A DNA stretch of 64,000 bases from Dyadobacter sp. SG02 (GTDB lineage Bacteria; Bacteroidota; Bacteroidia; Cytophagales; Spirosomataceae). The first letter of the stretch is position 1; the number at the start of each line of letters is the position of its first letter. The notes beneath the pieces were generated by a model. It made no database searches. It worked only from the letters and a program-made list of their open reading frames with translations, and was not told the DNA's origin. Shown piece by piece: positions 33,702 to 42,462 of this stretch. The DNA lies in the NCBI RefSeq assembly GCF_900109045.1, contig NZ_FNYL01000003.1, forward strand, positions 186,001 to 250,000. The letters are read 5' to 3'. A program made the position numbers and the translations under genes.

Positions 33702-34280
33702 ATGCAGGAGGACATTCTTTTTCAGATCAGCAATAAGTTAAAAGAAGTCAGAAAAAGTAAGGGAGTTACCCTTCAGGAGATTGCCGACGAGGCGGGTGTG
33801 ACGAAAAGTCTTGTGTCCCAGATCGAAAACAGCCGCACGATCCCCTCGTTGCCGGTGATGCTGGGGCTGATCAAGGCGCTGGATATCGACTTGAACGTGT
33901 TTTTTAAGGACATCATTTCAACGGCGCCGGGCGAAAACGTGCTGGTCCGGCGGAAAGAGGACTACCAGCCTTTTACGAAGGAAAACGCGAAGGGTTACTT
34001 CTATCAGCGGATATTCAGCAAGCAATTCAAGGACAACCATATCGACGTCGTACTGCTGCGGCTCGAAAAGGATGCGAAGCGGCCGATGGTGCGCACCAAT
34101 GCATTTGAATTCAAATACGTCCTTTCGGGAGCGGTTGAATATACGGTAGGAAAAAATAAATATATCCTGAACCAGGGCGACTCGATGTTTTTCGATGCCA
34201 ATGAGCTGCACAACCTCAAATGCAACGAATGCGACGAGGCGATGCTGCTGGTTATTTACTTCTTCAACGAGGCTCAATAG
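33702..34280 (+). CDS. XRE-cupin transcriptional regulator
   Basis: 192 residues. An XRE helix-turn-helix (about 8-65: LKEVRKSKGVTLQEIADEAGVTKSLVSQIENSRTIPSLPVM) is joined to a C-terminal cupin (about 100-190: FEFKYVLSGAVEYTVGKNKYILNQGDSMFFDANELHNLKC), a build used to sense small molecules. It directly precedes the phosphonate genes on the same strand, 306 bases away, and two similar 16-base elements (34304, 34389) lie between, so it probably controls them and perhaps itself. Similar XRE-cupin proteins regulate amine and amino-acid catabolism elsewhere. The ligand could be an aminophosphonate. Confidence 0.9.
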   Translation: MQEDILFQISNKLKEVRKSKGVTLQEIADEAGVTKSLVSQIENSRTIPSLPVMLGLIKALDIDLNVFFKDIISTAPGENVLVRRKEDYQPFTKENAKGYFYQRIFSKQFKDNHIDVVLLRLEKDAKRPMVRTNAFEFKYVLSGAVEYTVGKNKYILNQGDSMFFDANELHNLKCNECDEAMLLVIYFFNEAQ

Positions 34281-34303
34281 GGCTATCCGGAAAATCTTTC
34301 TTG

Positions 34304-34404
34304 TTAAATATTAATTAACATTTACTTAACTTCTAAATGGGGCGGGTTCACTAGTTTTGCGGTGATCAGGGGTTTTTCATGCTTGATTTTAAATATTAGT
34401 TAAC
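34304..34404 (+). promoter_or_regulatory. promoter flanked by paired operator-like repeats before the phosphonate genes
   Basis: TTAAATATTAATTAAC (34304-34319) and TTAAATATTAGTTAAC (34389-34404) are direct repeats with one mismatch, 85 bases apart. The first is also framed as GTTAA...TTAAC. Between them lies an exact -7 box, TAGTTTTG (34352-34359). Two similar sites bracketing a promoter suggest an operator pair, most simply for the XRE-cupin regulator encoded just upstream. A+T-richness makes chance similarity possible. Beyond them the 306-base gap shows only A+T-rich leader. Confidence 0.5.
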
Positions 34405-34586
34405 TTTTTCTTGCGTTTTAAGAGATTTTCAGATATTTTTCAGCTGTAAATCAATGAGCACTTCGAGTGTGGAAGATGTTTAAGTTGAATTTCACTAAAC
34501 ATTTTGAGGCTAAGAACTCCCGGATTGCGAAGCGGACATTGTTTTCGTAAAAGTTCAGTATTAGTTCACCAATTATACCCAATGAG

Positions 34587-35291
34587 ATGTCGATAGAACT
34601 GGTAGTTTTCGATATGGCAGGTACGACTGTCAAGGATAAAAATTTTGTAGGGATCGCATTCCAGCAGGCGATGGCGTCGCAGGGATATGAGATCGCGATC
34701 GAAAATGTGAACCCGCTCATGGGTTACGAGAAGCCTTTGGCTATTAAAATGATGCTCGAAGTGCGCGAGTCGGACAAATCGAAGATCACCGAAGCGCTCG
34801 TGGATGCCATTCATACGCATTTCGTGAACGGAATGATCGAATTCTACAAGACCACCACCGAAATCGCGCCGCTGCCGAATGTGGAGGAAACTTTCGCGGC
34901 GCTTCGCGAAGAAGGGATCAAAATTGCATTGAACACAGGTTTCTCCCGCGACATTGCCGATGTCATTATCAGCAGGCTGGGTTGGGAAGATAAAATCGAT
35001 TACCTCGTGGCCAGCGACGAGGTGCCTTATGGCAGACCGTATCCCGACATGATCCGTAAAATCATGGCCGAACTGGGTGTGGAATCTGCGGAGCACATTG
35101 CCAAAGTAGGTGATACCGAGGTGGATATCAATGAGGGAATTAATGCCGGGTGCAAGTACGTGATCGGAATTACTACCGGTTCGTTCACACGCGAAGAGTT
35201 GCTGCCTTACAAGCCCACGCACATCATCGATGATATTGCGGAGGTACCGGGCATCATTTCGGCGAGCCACGAAATGGCTGTCAAAGGTTAA
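34587..35291 (+). CDS. phosphonoacetaldehyde hydrolase-like HAD enzyme (PhnX-like)
   Basis: 234 residues. The HAD nucleophile motif is FDMAGTTVKD (Asp9, Ala11), the same DxAGTT form as phosphonatase PhnX. The cap segment reads NPLMGYEKPLAIKMM; the Lys49 lies four residues after Met45, as does the Schiff-base Lys in the PhnX motif MGxxK, so the lysine may be conserved. Motif II/III: ALNTGFSRDIAD, RPYPDMIRK and KVGDTEVDINEGINAGC. This is the TIGR03351-type PhnX-like family. Predicted reaction: phosphonoacetaldehyde to acetaldehyde and phosphate. The FAD oxidoreductase, PbfA-like lyase and transporter that follow support this pathway. Confidence 0.85.
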   Translation: MSIELVVFDMAGTTVKDKNFVGIAFQQAMASQGYEIAIENVNPLMGYEKPLAIKMMLEVRESDKSKITEALVDAIHTHFVNGMIEFYKTTTEIAPLPNVEETFAALREEGIKIALNTGFSRDIADVIISRLGWEDKIDYLVASDEVPYGRPYPDMIRKIMAELGVESAEHIAKVGDTEVDINEGINAGCKYVIGITTGSFTREELLPYKPTHIIDDIAEVPGIISASHEMAVKG

Positions 35292-35321
35292 TTCACTCAC
35301 ATTCATATCGGATTGAAAAGC

Positions 35322-36443
35322 ATGAGCAAATCTGCGATTGTCATCGGCGCGGGGATTGTAGGACTGGCAACGGCAAGGGCTTTGGCCACAAGAGGTTATC
35401 GGGTAACGGTTATCGAACGTTCTTCGCAGGCCGTGGGCGCGTCCATCCGCAATTTCGGGATGGTATGGCCGATCGGTCAGCCGGAAGGTACATTATATGA
35501 AAGGGCGTTGCATGCTAAAAGCATCTGGAAAGAGGTGCTGGCGGGTGCGAAATGCTGGTCGCAGGAGGCGGGAAGCCTGCATATGGCCTACCACCAGGAC
35601 GAGCTGGAAGTGATCCAGCAGTTTGTGGAAGTAAGCCCGTACCGGCCGGTCAGTTTCCTGAATGCGGAACAAACGCGGGCAAAATCGCCGGCGGTGAATC
35701 CAGACGGCCTGCTGGGCTCGCTGTATTCGGCGGACGAAATGATCGTTGACCCGCGTGAGGCCATTGCGGCCATTCCGGGTTATCTTACTGAGGCATTGGG
35801 CGTCACATTTATCTGGAATACGGCTATTTCAAAAGTGGAATATCCTGCCGTGTATTCGGGTGCCAGAAGCTGGTCGGCGGACGAGATTTTCGTTTGCAGC
35901 GGGCAGGATTTTGAAACGCTTTACCCGGAGCAATTTTCGGCGGCGCCACTTACCAAATGCAAGTTGCAGATGATGCGCCTCGAAGCCCAGCCCGACGATT
36001 GGCGGATCGGTCCGGCATTGTGTGGCGGGCTGTCTTTTATCCATTACCACGGGTTCAAAGCGGCGGCGTCGCTGCCCGGCCTGAAAGCCAGGTACGAACG
36101 GGAATATGCCGAACATCTCAAATGGGGCATCCACGTAATGGCCTCGCAAAACGGCCTGGGCGAGATCACAGTGGGCGATTCGCATGAATATGCGCTTACA
36201 TTCGATCCGTTCGACCGGGAATTCATCAATACCATGATCCTCGATTACCTGGGTACATTCGCGCAGTTCAAATCGCCGAAAGTGTTCCAGAGCTGGCACG
36301 GGATCTACCCTAAAATGACCAATGGGGCCACGGAGATCGTGCTAAGGCCCGAAAGTGGCGTGACGATCATCAATGGTCTCGGTGGAAACGGCATGACCCT
36401 TTCGTTCGGGCTTTGCGATGAAGTAGTTGGCGGAACTTACTGA
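35322..36443 (+). CDS. FAD-dependent oxidoreductase of phosphonate clusters (TIGR03364-type)
   Basis: 373 residues from ATG 35322; a TTG nine bases upstream is less likely. Dinucleotide fold MSKSAIVIGAGIVGLATARALA with acidic VIERSSQAVGASIRNFGMVWP, DAO-family body, and an FAD-closing C-terminus (INGLGGNGMTLSFGLCDEV). The RNFGM sequence after the fold and the pairing with a PhnX-like gene are features I recall for the TIGR03364 group. Such an enzyme could oxidise 2-aminoethylphosphonate or an N-methyl derivative to phosphonoacetaldehyde, feeding the preceding gene product. It starts 30 bases after that gene and ends 16 bases before the next, so the three are one operon. Confidence 0.82.
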   Translation: MSKSAIVIGAGIVGLATARALATRGYRVTVIERSSQAVGASIRNFGMVWPIGQPEGTLYERALHAKSIWKEVLAGAKCWSQEAGSLHMAYHQDELEVIQQFVEVSPYRPVSFLNAEQTRAKSPAVNPDGLLGSLYSADEMIVDPREAIAAIPGYLTEALGVTFIWNTAISKVEYPAVYSGARSWSADEIFVCSGQDFETLYPEQFSAAPLTKCKLQMMRLEAQPDDWRIGPALCGGLSFIHYHGFKAAASLPGLKARYEREYAEHLKWGIHVMASQNGLGEITVGDSHEYALTFDPFDREFINTMILDYLGTFAQFKSPKVFQSWHGIYPKMTNGATEIVLRPESGVTIINGLGGNGMTLSFGLCDEVVGGTY

Positions 36444-36459
36444 TCCTAAATTCTGATAT

Positions 36460-37422
36460 ATGTTTGCAAAAGTTTCCTGCGCATTGGCGGCGTTTTCGCT
36501 GACGCTGGCCGCATTTCATTCCCCGCTGCGACAAGTCAATGCCGACGAAAAGCCGGTGGGTATCGAACACGTTATCGTGATTGGCGTCGACGGGCTGAGC
36601 CCCGACGGCATCAAAAAAGCCGAAACGCCGAATATCGACTGGATGGTGGCGGGTGGCGCCGTAAAATGGAACGTGCGCACGGTACTCACTTCTGCAAGCA
36701 GCCAGAACTGGGCGTCGATGATCATGGGCGCGGGGCCGGAGCAGCACGGCATCATCAATAACGATTGGGAGATGGACAAACACACGCTCCCGCCGATCGT
36801 GCAGGAGGCGGACGGTCGTTTTCCGACGATTTTTAGTATTTTACACAAAGCGAAGCCCGGTGCGGAAATCGGTGCGGTATACCATTGGGGCGGTTTCGGG
36901 CGGTTATTCCAAAAGAATGCGGTGAATTACGACAAGCATTTTTCCACGGAAGATTCTACCGCCACTGATTTTATTCAATATATCAAGAACAAAAAGCCGG
37001 TACTCGGCTTCGTGCATTTCGATCACGTCGATCACGCCGGCCACCACGACGGGCACGGCTCGAAGCCGTATTACGATTCTGTTACGAAGGCGGATTCGTT
37101 GATTGGTAAAATTCTGACAGCCATAAAAGATGCCGGTATCGCAGAAAAAACGCTGGTAATCCTCTGGGCCGACCACGGCGGAATCGGCAAAGGCCACGGC
37201 GGTGCCACACCGCAGGAAGCGGAGATAGCCGGTGTGTTTTATGGTGCGGGTGTGAAGAAGGGTTATTTAGTAAAACAGCAGGTTTATACTTACGATCTCG
37301 CGTCGACGATCGCATTTGCATTCGGCTTAAAACAGCCCTATGCGTGGATCGGTCGTCCGGTGAGGCCGGTTTTCAATGGACTGAATGAGCCTGAAAACCT
37401 TTGGCTTGGTGAAAAACAGTAG
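36460..37422 (+). CDS. secreted alkaline-phosphatase-fold phosphodiesterase
   Basis: 320 residues with a signal peptide (MFAKVSCALAAFSLTLAAFH). The alkaline-phosphatase/NPP fold is shown by the first metal Asp (VIGVDGLSPDG, Asp44), a Ser-rich nucleophile loop (LTSASSQNWASMIMG, Ser80 best aligned to the NPP nucleophile), FVHFDHVDHAGHHDGHGS (metal Asp/His), WADHGGIGKGHGG (metal Asp-His, His). NPP-like enzymes split phosphodiesters; relatives include phosphonoacetate hydrolase and phosphonate monoester hydrolase. In the periplasm it could free aminoethylphosphonate from phosphonolipid or glycan esters before uptake. Substrate is inferred from the neighbours only. Confidence 0.82.
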   Translation: MFAKVSCALAAFSLTLAAFHSPLRQVNADEKPVGIEHVIVIGVDGLSPDGIKKAETPNIDWMVAGGAVKWNVRTVLTSASSQNWASMIMGAGPEQHGIINNDWEMDKHTLPPIVQEADGRFPTIFSILHKAKPGAEIGAVYHWGGFGRLFQKNAVNYDKHFSTEDSTATDFIQYIKNKKPVLGFVHFDHVDHAGHHDGHGSKPYYDSVTKADSLIGKILTAIKDAGIAEKTLVILWADHGGIGKGHGGATPQEAEIAGVFYGAGVKKGYLVKQQVYTYDLASTIAFAFGLKQPYAWIGRPVRPVFNGLNEPENLWLGEKQ

Positions 37423-37456
37423 ATTAGTCCGAAGCATTTAACCCTGAACCCCGCGC

Positions 37457-38815
37457 ATGGCAGCTGTACACAACCGAACGGAAGGCGACATTAACTTATC
37501 ATCCGCGCGACAGGACTGGTATGCGGTCATCAGCGACCCGGAGACATCCGGTTACCTGCATGAGGATTCGGAATACTTTCTGCATCAGTCGCTTTCCACG
37601 CCTTGCCTGGACGTGCTCGCTTCGTGCGAGGGCATTTACCTGACCGACGTGCAGGGCAAGCGCTACATGGATTTTCACGGCAACAACGTGCATCAGCTCG
37701 GCTACCGGCATCCTTACGTGATCGAAAAGCTGAAAGAGCAGATGGATATCCTGCCGTTTTCGCCACGGAGGTATACCAATATGCCGGCCATTGAATTGGC
37801 TAAAAAGCTCGGTAATCTCATGCCGGGCGACCTCAACCGCGTGCTTTTCGCGCCCGGAGGTACGTCGGCGATCAGCATGGCATTGAAACTCGCCCGCATT
37901 GTGACGGGCAGGCATAAAGTGGTATCGCTCTGGGATTCGTTCCACGGGGCGTCGCTGGATGCCATTTCTGCGGGCGGCGAGCTCGATTTCCGGAAAGATA
38001 TGGGGCCGCTGATGCCCGGTGTGGAGCGTATTCCGCCGCCGATGACCTATCGCGGACCTTTTGCCGCAGCCGGTAATGGAGATGTCCCTTATGCAGATTA
38101 TCTGGAATATGTCATTGAAAAAGAAGGAGATATCGGAGCATTTGTGATCGAAACGATCCGCAATACCGATGTGCAGATTCCCTCGCAGGCCTACTGGAAG
38201 CGCGTGCGGGAGATTTGTACCAAACATAAAGTCCTTCTCATTCTCGACGAAATTCCCATCGCATTCGGGCGTACGGGCAGGATGTTCGCATTCGAGCATT
38301 ATGGCTTCGAGCCGGACATCGTTTGCCTGGGCAAAGGGCTCGGCGGCGGTGTTATGCCGATGGCCGCCATCGTGGTGCGGGATAGCTATAATGTGGCTCA
38401 GAATGTATCGCTGGGTCATTTTACGCATGAAAAAAGCCCGCTGGGAAGTGTGGCTGCATTGGCCATGCTGGATTTTATAGAGCAAAACGACCTGCTCGCC
38501 AAAGTGAATGCCGATGCGGCGTTCATGCGGGAAGAACTGGAAAAACTGAAAGAAAAATATCCGCTCATCGGCGAGGTGCGCGGGATCGGGCTTTTGTGGG
38601 GTGTGGAGCTGGTGAAAGACCGTGAAACGAAGGAAAAGGCGGTGCAAGAGGCGGAGTTAGTAATGTATGAATGCCTTAAAAACGGTTTGAGCTTCAAAGT
38701 GTCGCAAGGGAATGTGGTGCAGCTTTCGCCGCCGCTCATCATCACCCGCGAGCAACTGACAGAAGCATTGCAGATTTTGGAAAAAGCCATTGAAACGGCT
38801 TCGGTTTTGGTATAA
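37457..38815 (+). CDS. class III aminotransferase-fold lyase, PbfA-like
   Basis: 452 residues. PLP fold-type I with LFAPGGTSAISMALKLAR, ILDEIPIAFGRTG (Asp264) and the Schiff-base Lys293 in CLGKGLGGGVMP. MDFHGNNVHQLGYRHPYVIEKLKEQ is unlike ordinary class III transaminases and matches my recollection of PbfA, (R)-1-hydroxy-2-aminoethylphosphonate ammonia-lyase, which yields phosphonoacetaldehyde and ammonia. The PhnX-like and FAD genes upstream would deal with that product. An aminoethylphosphonate or other omega-amine transaminase is the alternative. It begins 34 bases after the phosphodiesterase stop and is followed 21 bases later by a transporter gene. Confidence 0.75.
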   Translation: MAAVHNRTEGDINLSSARQDWYAVISDPETSGYLHEDSEYFLHQSLSTPCLDVLASCEGIYLTDVQGKRYMDFHGNNVHQLGYRHPYVIEKLKEQMDILPFSPRRYTNMPAIELAKKLGNLMPGDLNRVLFAPGGTSAISMALKLARIVTGRHKVVSLWDSFHGASLDAISAGGELDFRKDMGPLMPGVERIPPPMTYRGPFAAAGNGDVPYADYLEYVIEKEGDIGAFVIETIRNTDVQIPSQAYWKRVREICTKHKVLLILDEIPIAFGRTGRMFAFEHYGFEPDIVCLGKGLGGGVMPMAAIVVRDSYNVAQNVSLGHFTHEKSPLGSVAALAMLDFIEQNDLLAKVNADAAFMREELEKLKEKYPLIGEVRGIGLLWGVELVKDRETKEKAVQEAELVMYECLKNGLSFKVSQGNVVQLSPPLIITREQLTEALQILEKAIETASVLV

Positions 38816-38836
38816 AAAACTCAACAATTTGACCAT

Positions 38837-40138
38837 ATGCGCCTGAAAGAAGCACTTACGCGATCGAATACGTTTTTTATCAGCTGGGCTGTCATTGCTT
38901 CATTCGGAGCTTATTTCTGCATGTACGCTTTTCGCAAGCCGTTCAATGCAGGGCTTTACCAGGGGCTCGAACTCGGCGAGGTGAGCTACAAGGCGATCCT
39001 GATCATTTCGCAGGTAGCGGGTTACACGCTTTCGAAATTTGCGGGTATCAAAGTGATTTCGGAACTGAAACACAATGCACGGGTGAAACTCGTAATAGGG
39101 CTGATCCTGGTGTCGGAGTTGGCGCTGCTGTGTTTCGGGCTGGTGCCTTATCCCTACAACTTCGTGTTTATGTTTATGAACGGCCTGCCCCTCGGGATGG
39201 TGTATGGCGTGGTATTCAGTTTCCTGGAAGGGCGCCGGTTTACGGAAATGCTTGCCATGGGGTTGAATATCAGCGTGGTGGTAGCCTCGGGTATTCTCAA
39301 AACGACATACATTGAAATTCACGGTATTTTGCCCGGCATCCCGGAATTCTGGATGCCGTTTTTTATGGGTTTGCTTTTCCTGCCGCTGTTCATAATGTTC
39401 GTGTGGATGCTTTCGGTGATCCCGAAGCCGACGGCCGAGGACATTGCCTTGCGTACGGAACGCGTGCCTATGACGAGCGAGGACAAGCGACTGGTGATGC
39501 GTCAGTTTGGCTTCCCGATCGTCTGCCTGGTGATTTTCTATGCCACGCTCGTGGTTGTGCGCGATTTTCGCGACAATTTCACGATTGAAATCTGGAACGA
39601 AATCGACACGCATTGGGGTAGCAGCGTGCTTACGACCACCGAGATGATCACGGGCATTGTGGTGCTGGTAATCATCGGCGGGCTGGCATTTGTGCGCGAT
39701 AACCTTACCGGTTTCAAACTTACCTACCTGATTCTTTTCGGAGGCATCATCCTGATCGGGGTGGGGACGCTGCTGTTTGAAAAATCGGTGATCAGCGGCT
39801 TTTACTGGATGCTGCTGGTAGGGCTTGGACTCTTCCTGGCCTACACGGTGCTGCAAACAGTTGTTTTTGAGCGGATGATCGCGTTATACCGCATTAAGGC
39901 CAATGCGGGGTATTTCGTATACATCTGCGAGAGTATCGGCTATATGGGCAGCGTGGGGCTGCTGCTTTACAAGGAGTTTTTTATGAAAGACCTGAGTTGG
40001 TCGAGGGTGCTGATGCAATTTTCTTACCTGCAATTCTGTCTCGGACTGCTGCTGCTCGCGGCGAGTAACATTTTCTTCGATAAATACCGGTCGGGCCGTT
40101 CCGCTTCCAAAGTGGGCACTCCGCTTGCCGCGGCTTGA
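38837..40138 (+). CDS. DUF5690 MFS-like transporter
   Basis: 433 residues, about twelve membrane spans in two halves. The opening FFISWAVIASFGAYFCMYAFRKPFNAGLY resembles the organophosphate:phosphate antiporter/GlpT beginning (YxxRKPF). The middle holds a loop between spans six and seven (PKPTAEDIALRTERVPMTSEDKRLV). The family is known as DUF5690 without function. Its place as last gene of the phosphonate operon (21-base gap, shared terminator) suggests inner-membrane uptake of aminophosphonate or phosphonate, in which case it would differ from the ABC (PhnCDE) importers. This function is inferred from position and fold only. Confidence 0.78.
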   Translation: MRLKEALTRSNTFFISWAVIASFGAYFCMYAFRKPFNAGLYQGLELGEVSYKAILIISQVAGYTLSKFAGIKVISELKHNARVKLVIGLILVSELALLCFGLVPYPYNFVFMFMNGLPLGMVYGVVFSFLEGRRFTEMLAMGLNISVVVASGILKTTYIEIHGILPGIPEFWMPFFMGLLFLPLFIMFVWMLSVIPKPTAEDIALRTERVPMTSEDKRLVMRQFGFPIVCLVIFYATLVVVRDFRDNFTIEIWNEIDTHWGSSVLTTTEMITGIVVLVIIGGLAFVRDNLTGFKLTYLILFGGIILIGVGTLLFEKSVISGFYWMLLVGLGLFLAYTVLQTVVFERMIALYRIKANAGYFVYICESIGYMGSVGLLLYKEFFMKDLSWSRVLMQFSYLQFCLGLLLLAASNIFFDKYRSGRSASKVGTPLAAA

Positions 40139-40158
40139 TTCTTCTCGGAAGGGCATAA

Positions 40159-40187
40159 AAAAAGGAGGTGCAAATGCCCTCCTTTTT
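40159..40187. terminator. bidirectional terminator after the phosphonate operon
   Basis: AAAAAGGAGG (40159-40168) pairs with CCTCCTTTTT (40178-40187) around a nine-base loop, giving a T-tract on both strands. It ends the operon on the forward strand and the small secreted-protein gene on the reverse strand. Confidence 0.9.
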
Positions 40188-40223
40188 AACATCTTAATTT
40201 CACCTTTCAATTTTTACTAAAAC

Positions 40224-40445
40224 CTATTTTGTCGTTTTAAGCTCCACGATGGCCGCTTTCTGAGCCGGCGTCTGTGTATTATATGGGTTCACTTTTGTCG
40301 CTTTCGGTGGTGCCGGCGTCTCTACCGCTGGGGTCGATACTGGCAACGTGTTTTTGATGGTGTTAGCTGATTTGTTGTCGTCTGCAAATGCAACGGAACT
40401 GGTCAATGCGATAACGCTAACGAGGGTTGTGATCAAAGTTTTCAT
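40224..40445 (-). CDS. small secreted protein, unknown
   Basis: 73 residues from ATG 40445; a more distal ATG at 40493 would spoil the signal peptide. MKTLITTLVSVIALTSSVAFAD is a clear signal peptide, leaving about 51 residues that are Thr/Pro/Lys-rich (PVSTPAVETPAPPKATKVNPYNTQTP) and probably disordered. No family is recognised. It shares a bidirectional terminator with the phosphonate operon and has a 190-base A+T-rich region upstream shared with nhaA. A surface or periplasmic role is likely, function unknown. Confidence 0.7.
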   Translation of the reverse strand: MKTLITTLVSVIALTSSVAFADDNKSANTIKNTLPVSTPAVETPAPPKATKVNPYNTQTPAQKAAIVELKTTK

Positions 40446-40714
40446 AGCTCTATTTATTTTTGTTTCTTGTCTTTGTCTTATTTGATGATGCAAATATAAA
40501 TGGGATTTTATGAATGGTTATATATTTATTCAATGAGTGATCAAACGGTTATTTGAATGGTTTTTATTGGTGATGAGTGATTTAATGGCTTTTGGTGTAG
40601 TTTCTGCTTTTGAAATATTCAAATATACTCTGGCCTGTTTATGAGATGGTTTTTATTTGAAAAGTACAATATATTTCCACGTTGCGTTTCCATACGATTT
40701 ACTATATTGTCGGC

Positions 40715-41893
40715 ATGGCTAAACTGATCAACCTCAAACCTTTCAAAGAATTTGTACAATCCGAGTCGCTGGGCGGCGTGATACTGATCGTATGCGTGAT
40801 TATCTCGCTCACGATCGCGAACTCGCCGCTCGCCGATGCGCTCGAAAACCTGCTGAATACCCAACTGGGTTTCCATACCGAAAGTATCCATTTACGCTAT
40901 CCGGCGCTGTTGTGGATCAACGACGGGCTGATGGCCGTTTTTTTCCTGCTGGTAGGTTTGGAAATCAAACGGGAACTGGTGGAAGGGGAGCTGTCGTCGT
41001 TCAAGAAAGCCGCATTACCCATTTTCGCGGCGGTAGGCGGGGTGCTCGTACCCGCGATGATCTATTTTTTGCTCAACAAAGGAACACACACCGCCGCAGG
41101 CTGGGGAATTCCCATGGCCACCGACATTGCCTTCGCTATCGCCATCATTACGATGCTTGGCAGCAAAGCACCGCCATCCCTCAAAATCTTCCTCGCAGCG
41201 CTCGCCATTGTCGACGACCTGATGGCCATTCTCGTGATCGCCATTTTCTATTCCTCGGATTTGCATTACAATTACCTGCTCTACGCCGGAGGGATATTCG
41301 CCCTGTTACTGGTACTGAACCGTGCAGGTGTGAAAAACCTGGCGGTTTACCTCATTCCGGGGCTGTTTATCTGGTATTTCGTGCACCACTCGGGCGTCCA
41401 CGCCACGATCGCGGGCGTGCTTACCGCATTCGCGATCCCGACGACGCCCGGAGCGGAGGAATCGCCGCTCGAAAAGCTGGAACATATCCTGGTGAAGCCG
41501 GTGAATTATCTCGTCATGCCGGTTTTCGCATTGGCCAATACCAACATTACCTTCGAAGCGGGCATGTTCGACGGACTTACGACTACACTTGGAATGGGTA
41601 TTATTCTCGGCCTGGTTGTGGGCAAGCCACTCGGGATCAGTTTGCTCTCGTGGCTGACGGTGAAGCTGGGTATCAGCAGTATGCCCAGCCGGGCGGGCTG
41701 GGCGCATATCGTTGGCGTAGGAATGCTCGGAGGGATCGGGTTTACGATGTCGGTCTTTATTGCATTGCTATCGTTTCCGGGCGAGCACCTGATTTTGTCC
41801 GAGGCGAAATTTTCGATCCTTACCGGGTCGATCCTTTCGGGGATTCTGGGCTACATCATGCTCAGCAGCGTGAGCAAGCGGTCGGCACGGTAA
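40715..41893 (+). CDS. nhaA: Na+/H+ antiporter NhaA
   Basis: 392 residues from ATG 40715 (MAKLINLKPFKEFVQSESLGG); a TTG at 40682 would add a poor leader. Conserved NhaA segments are present: LWINDGLMAVFFLLVGLEIKRELVEGELSSFKKAALP, TDIAFAIAIITMLGSKAP with the first transport Asp, and IVDDLMAILVIAIFY with the Asp-Asp pair of the ion site. It exchanges cytosolic Na+ for external H+ at the inner membrane in alkaline or salty conditions. The family usually has twelve spans and about 390 residues, as here. It converges on a membrane-anchored small protein with a two-base gap. Confidence 0.96.
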   Translation: MAKLINLKPFKEFVQSESLGGVILIVCVIISLTIANSPLADALENLLNTQLGFHTESIHLRYPALLWINDGLMAVFFLLVGLEIKRELVEGELSSFKKAALPIFAAVGGVLVPAMIYFLLNKGTHTAAGWGIPMATDIAFAIAIITMLGSKAPPSLKIFLAALAIVDDLMAILVIAIFYSSDLHYNYLLYAGGIFALLLVLNRAGVKNLAVYLIPGLFIWYFVHHSGVHATIAGVLTAFAIPTTPGAEESPLEKLEHILVKPVNYLVMPVFALANTNITFEAGMFDGLTTTLGMGIILGLVVGKPLGISLLSWLTVKLGISSMPSRAGWAHIVGVGMLGGIGFTMSVFIALLSFPGEHLILSEAKFSILTGSILSGILGYIMLSSVSKRSAR

Positions 41894-41895
41894 GG

Positions 41896-42402
41896 CTATT
41901 CTGTCTTGCTTTTGACCAGAATGTAATCCAGGTGGTCGCCTTTGGAGAATGCCGTGATCTGGGAATATTTCTGGTAGTTATCCCAGGTCTTCACACCATC
42001 TTTGTCGATGTTCGGGGGGATGTTTTCGGTTAGGTTAAGCAGGCCGAGGATAGTGCGATCCTCGAACGCATGTTCCGATAAGTTGTTGAGCCGGATCTGA
42101 TCGGCGATTTCGTTGATAAAGATAATTTCGACCTTTCCGTCGCGAAAGCTTGCTCTCGGACAATGTTCGCAGCCTGCCTTCTCATCTTTGTAGTAATTCA
42201 AAAGCTGTCCTTTGCCCAAAACAGCGGCCACTTCCTGCTGGCTTCGCAGGGCCACCTGCGGGAGATCCAGTTCGACAACCACGGTCGCGTTCTCGTCGTG
42301 TTCGTCGAGGACGTAGAATTTGACAAAAATCGCGATGAGTATTACGATGAATGAAATGAATTTCCAATTTGCCCATTTGCGTCTGACGGAGGTTTGTTCC
42401 AT
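41896..42402 (-). CDS. membrane-anchored hypothetical protein
   Basis: 168 residues from ATG 42402; an earlier ATG (42450) is 11 bases from the divergent endonuclease V start and less likely. One N-terminal span (FISFIVILIAIFVKFYVL) follows a basic stretch (SVRRKWANWK), so the rest lies in the periplasm. That domain includes KAGCEHCPRASFRDGKVEI with two cysteines spaced CEHC, which could bind a metal or form a disulfide. No family is recognised. It converges on nhaA with only two bases between stops. Confidence 0.6.
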   Translation of the reverse strand: MEQTSVRRKWANWKFISFIVILIAIFVKFYVLDEHDENATVVVELDLPQVALRSQQEVAAVLGKGQLLNYYKDEKAGCEHCPRASFRDGKVEIIFINEIADQIRLNNLSEHAFEDRTILGLLNLTENIPPNIDKDGVKTWDNYQKYSQITAFSKGDHLDYILVKSKTE

Positions 42403-42462
42403 GAAGGTGGCTTGGTTTTTGAGTATCAGGGTTAATAATTTGGTATACAACCATGAAATATC

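Noticed and set aside
37499..38647. A 382-codon open frame on the reverse strand
   Set aside because: Antisense to the PbfA-like gene; composition (many His, Arg) is typical of a shadow frame.
40792..42033. A 413-codon open frame overlapping nhaA in another frame
   Set aside because: Arg/Gly-rich shadow of nhaA, which has all family motifs.
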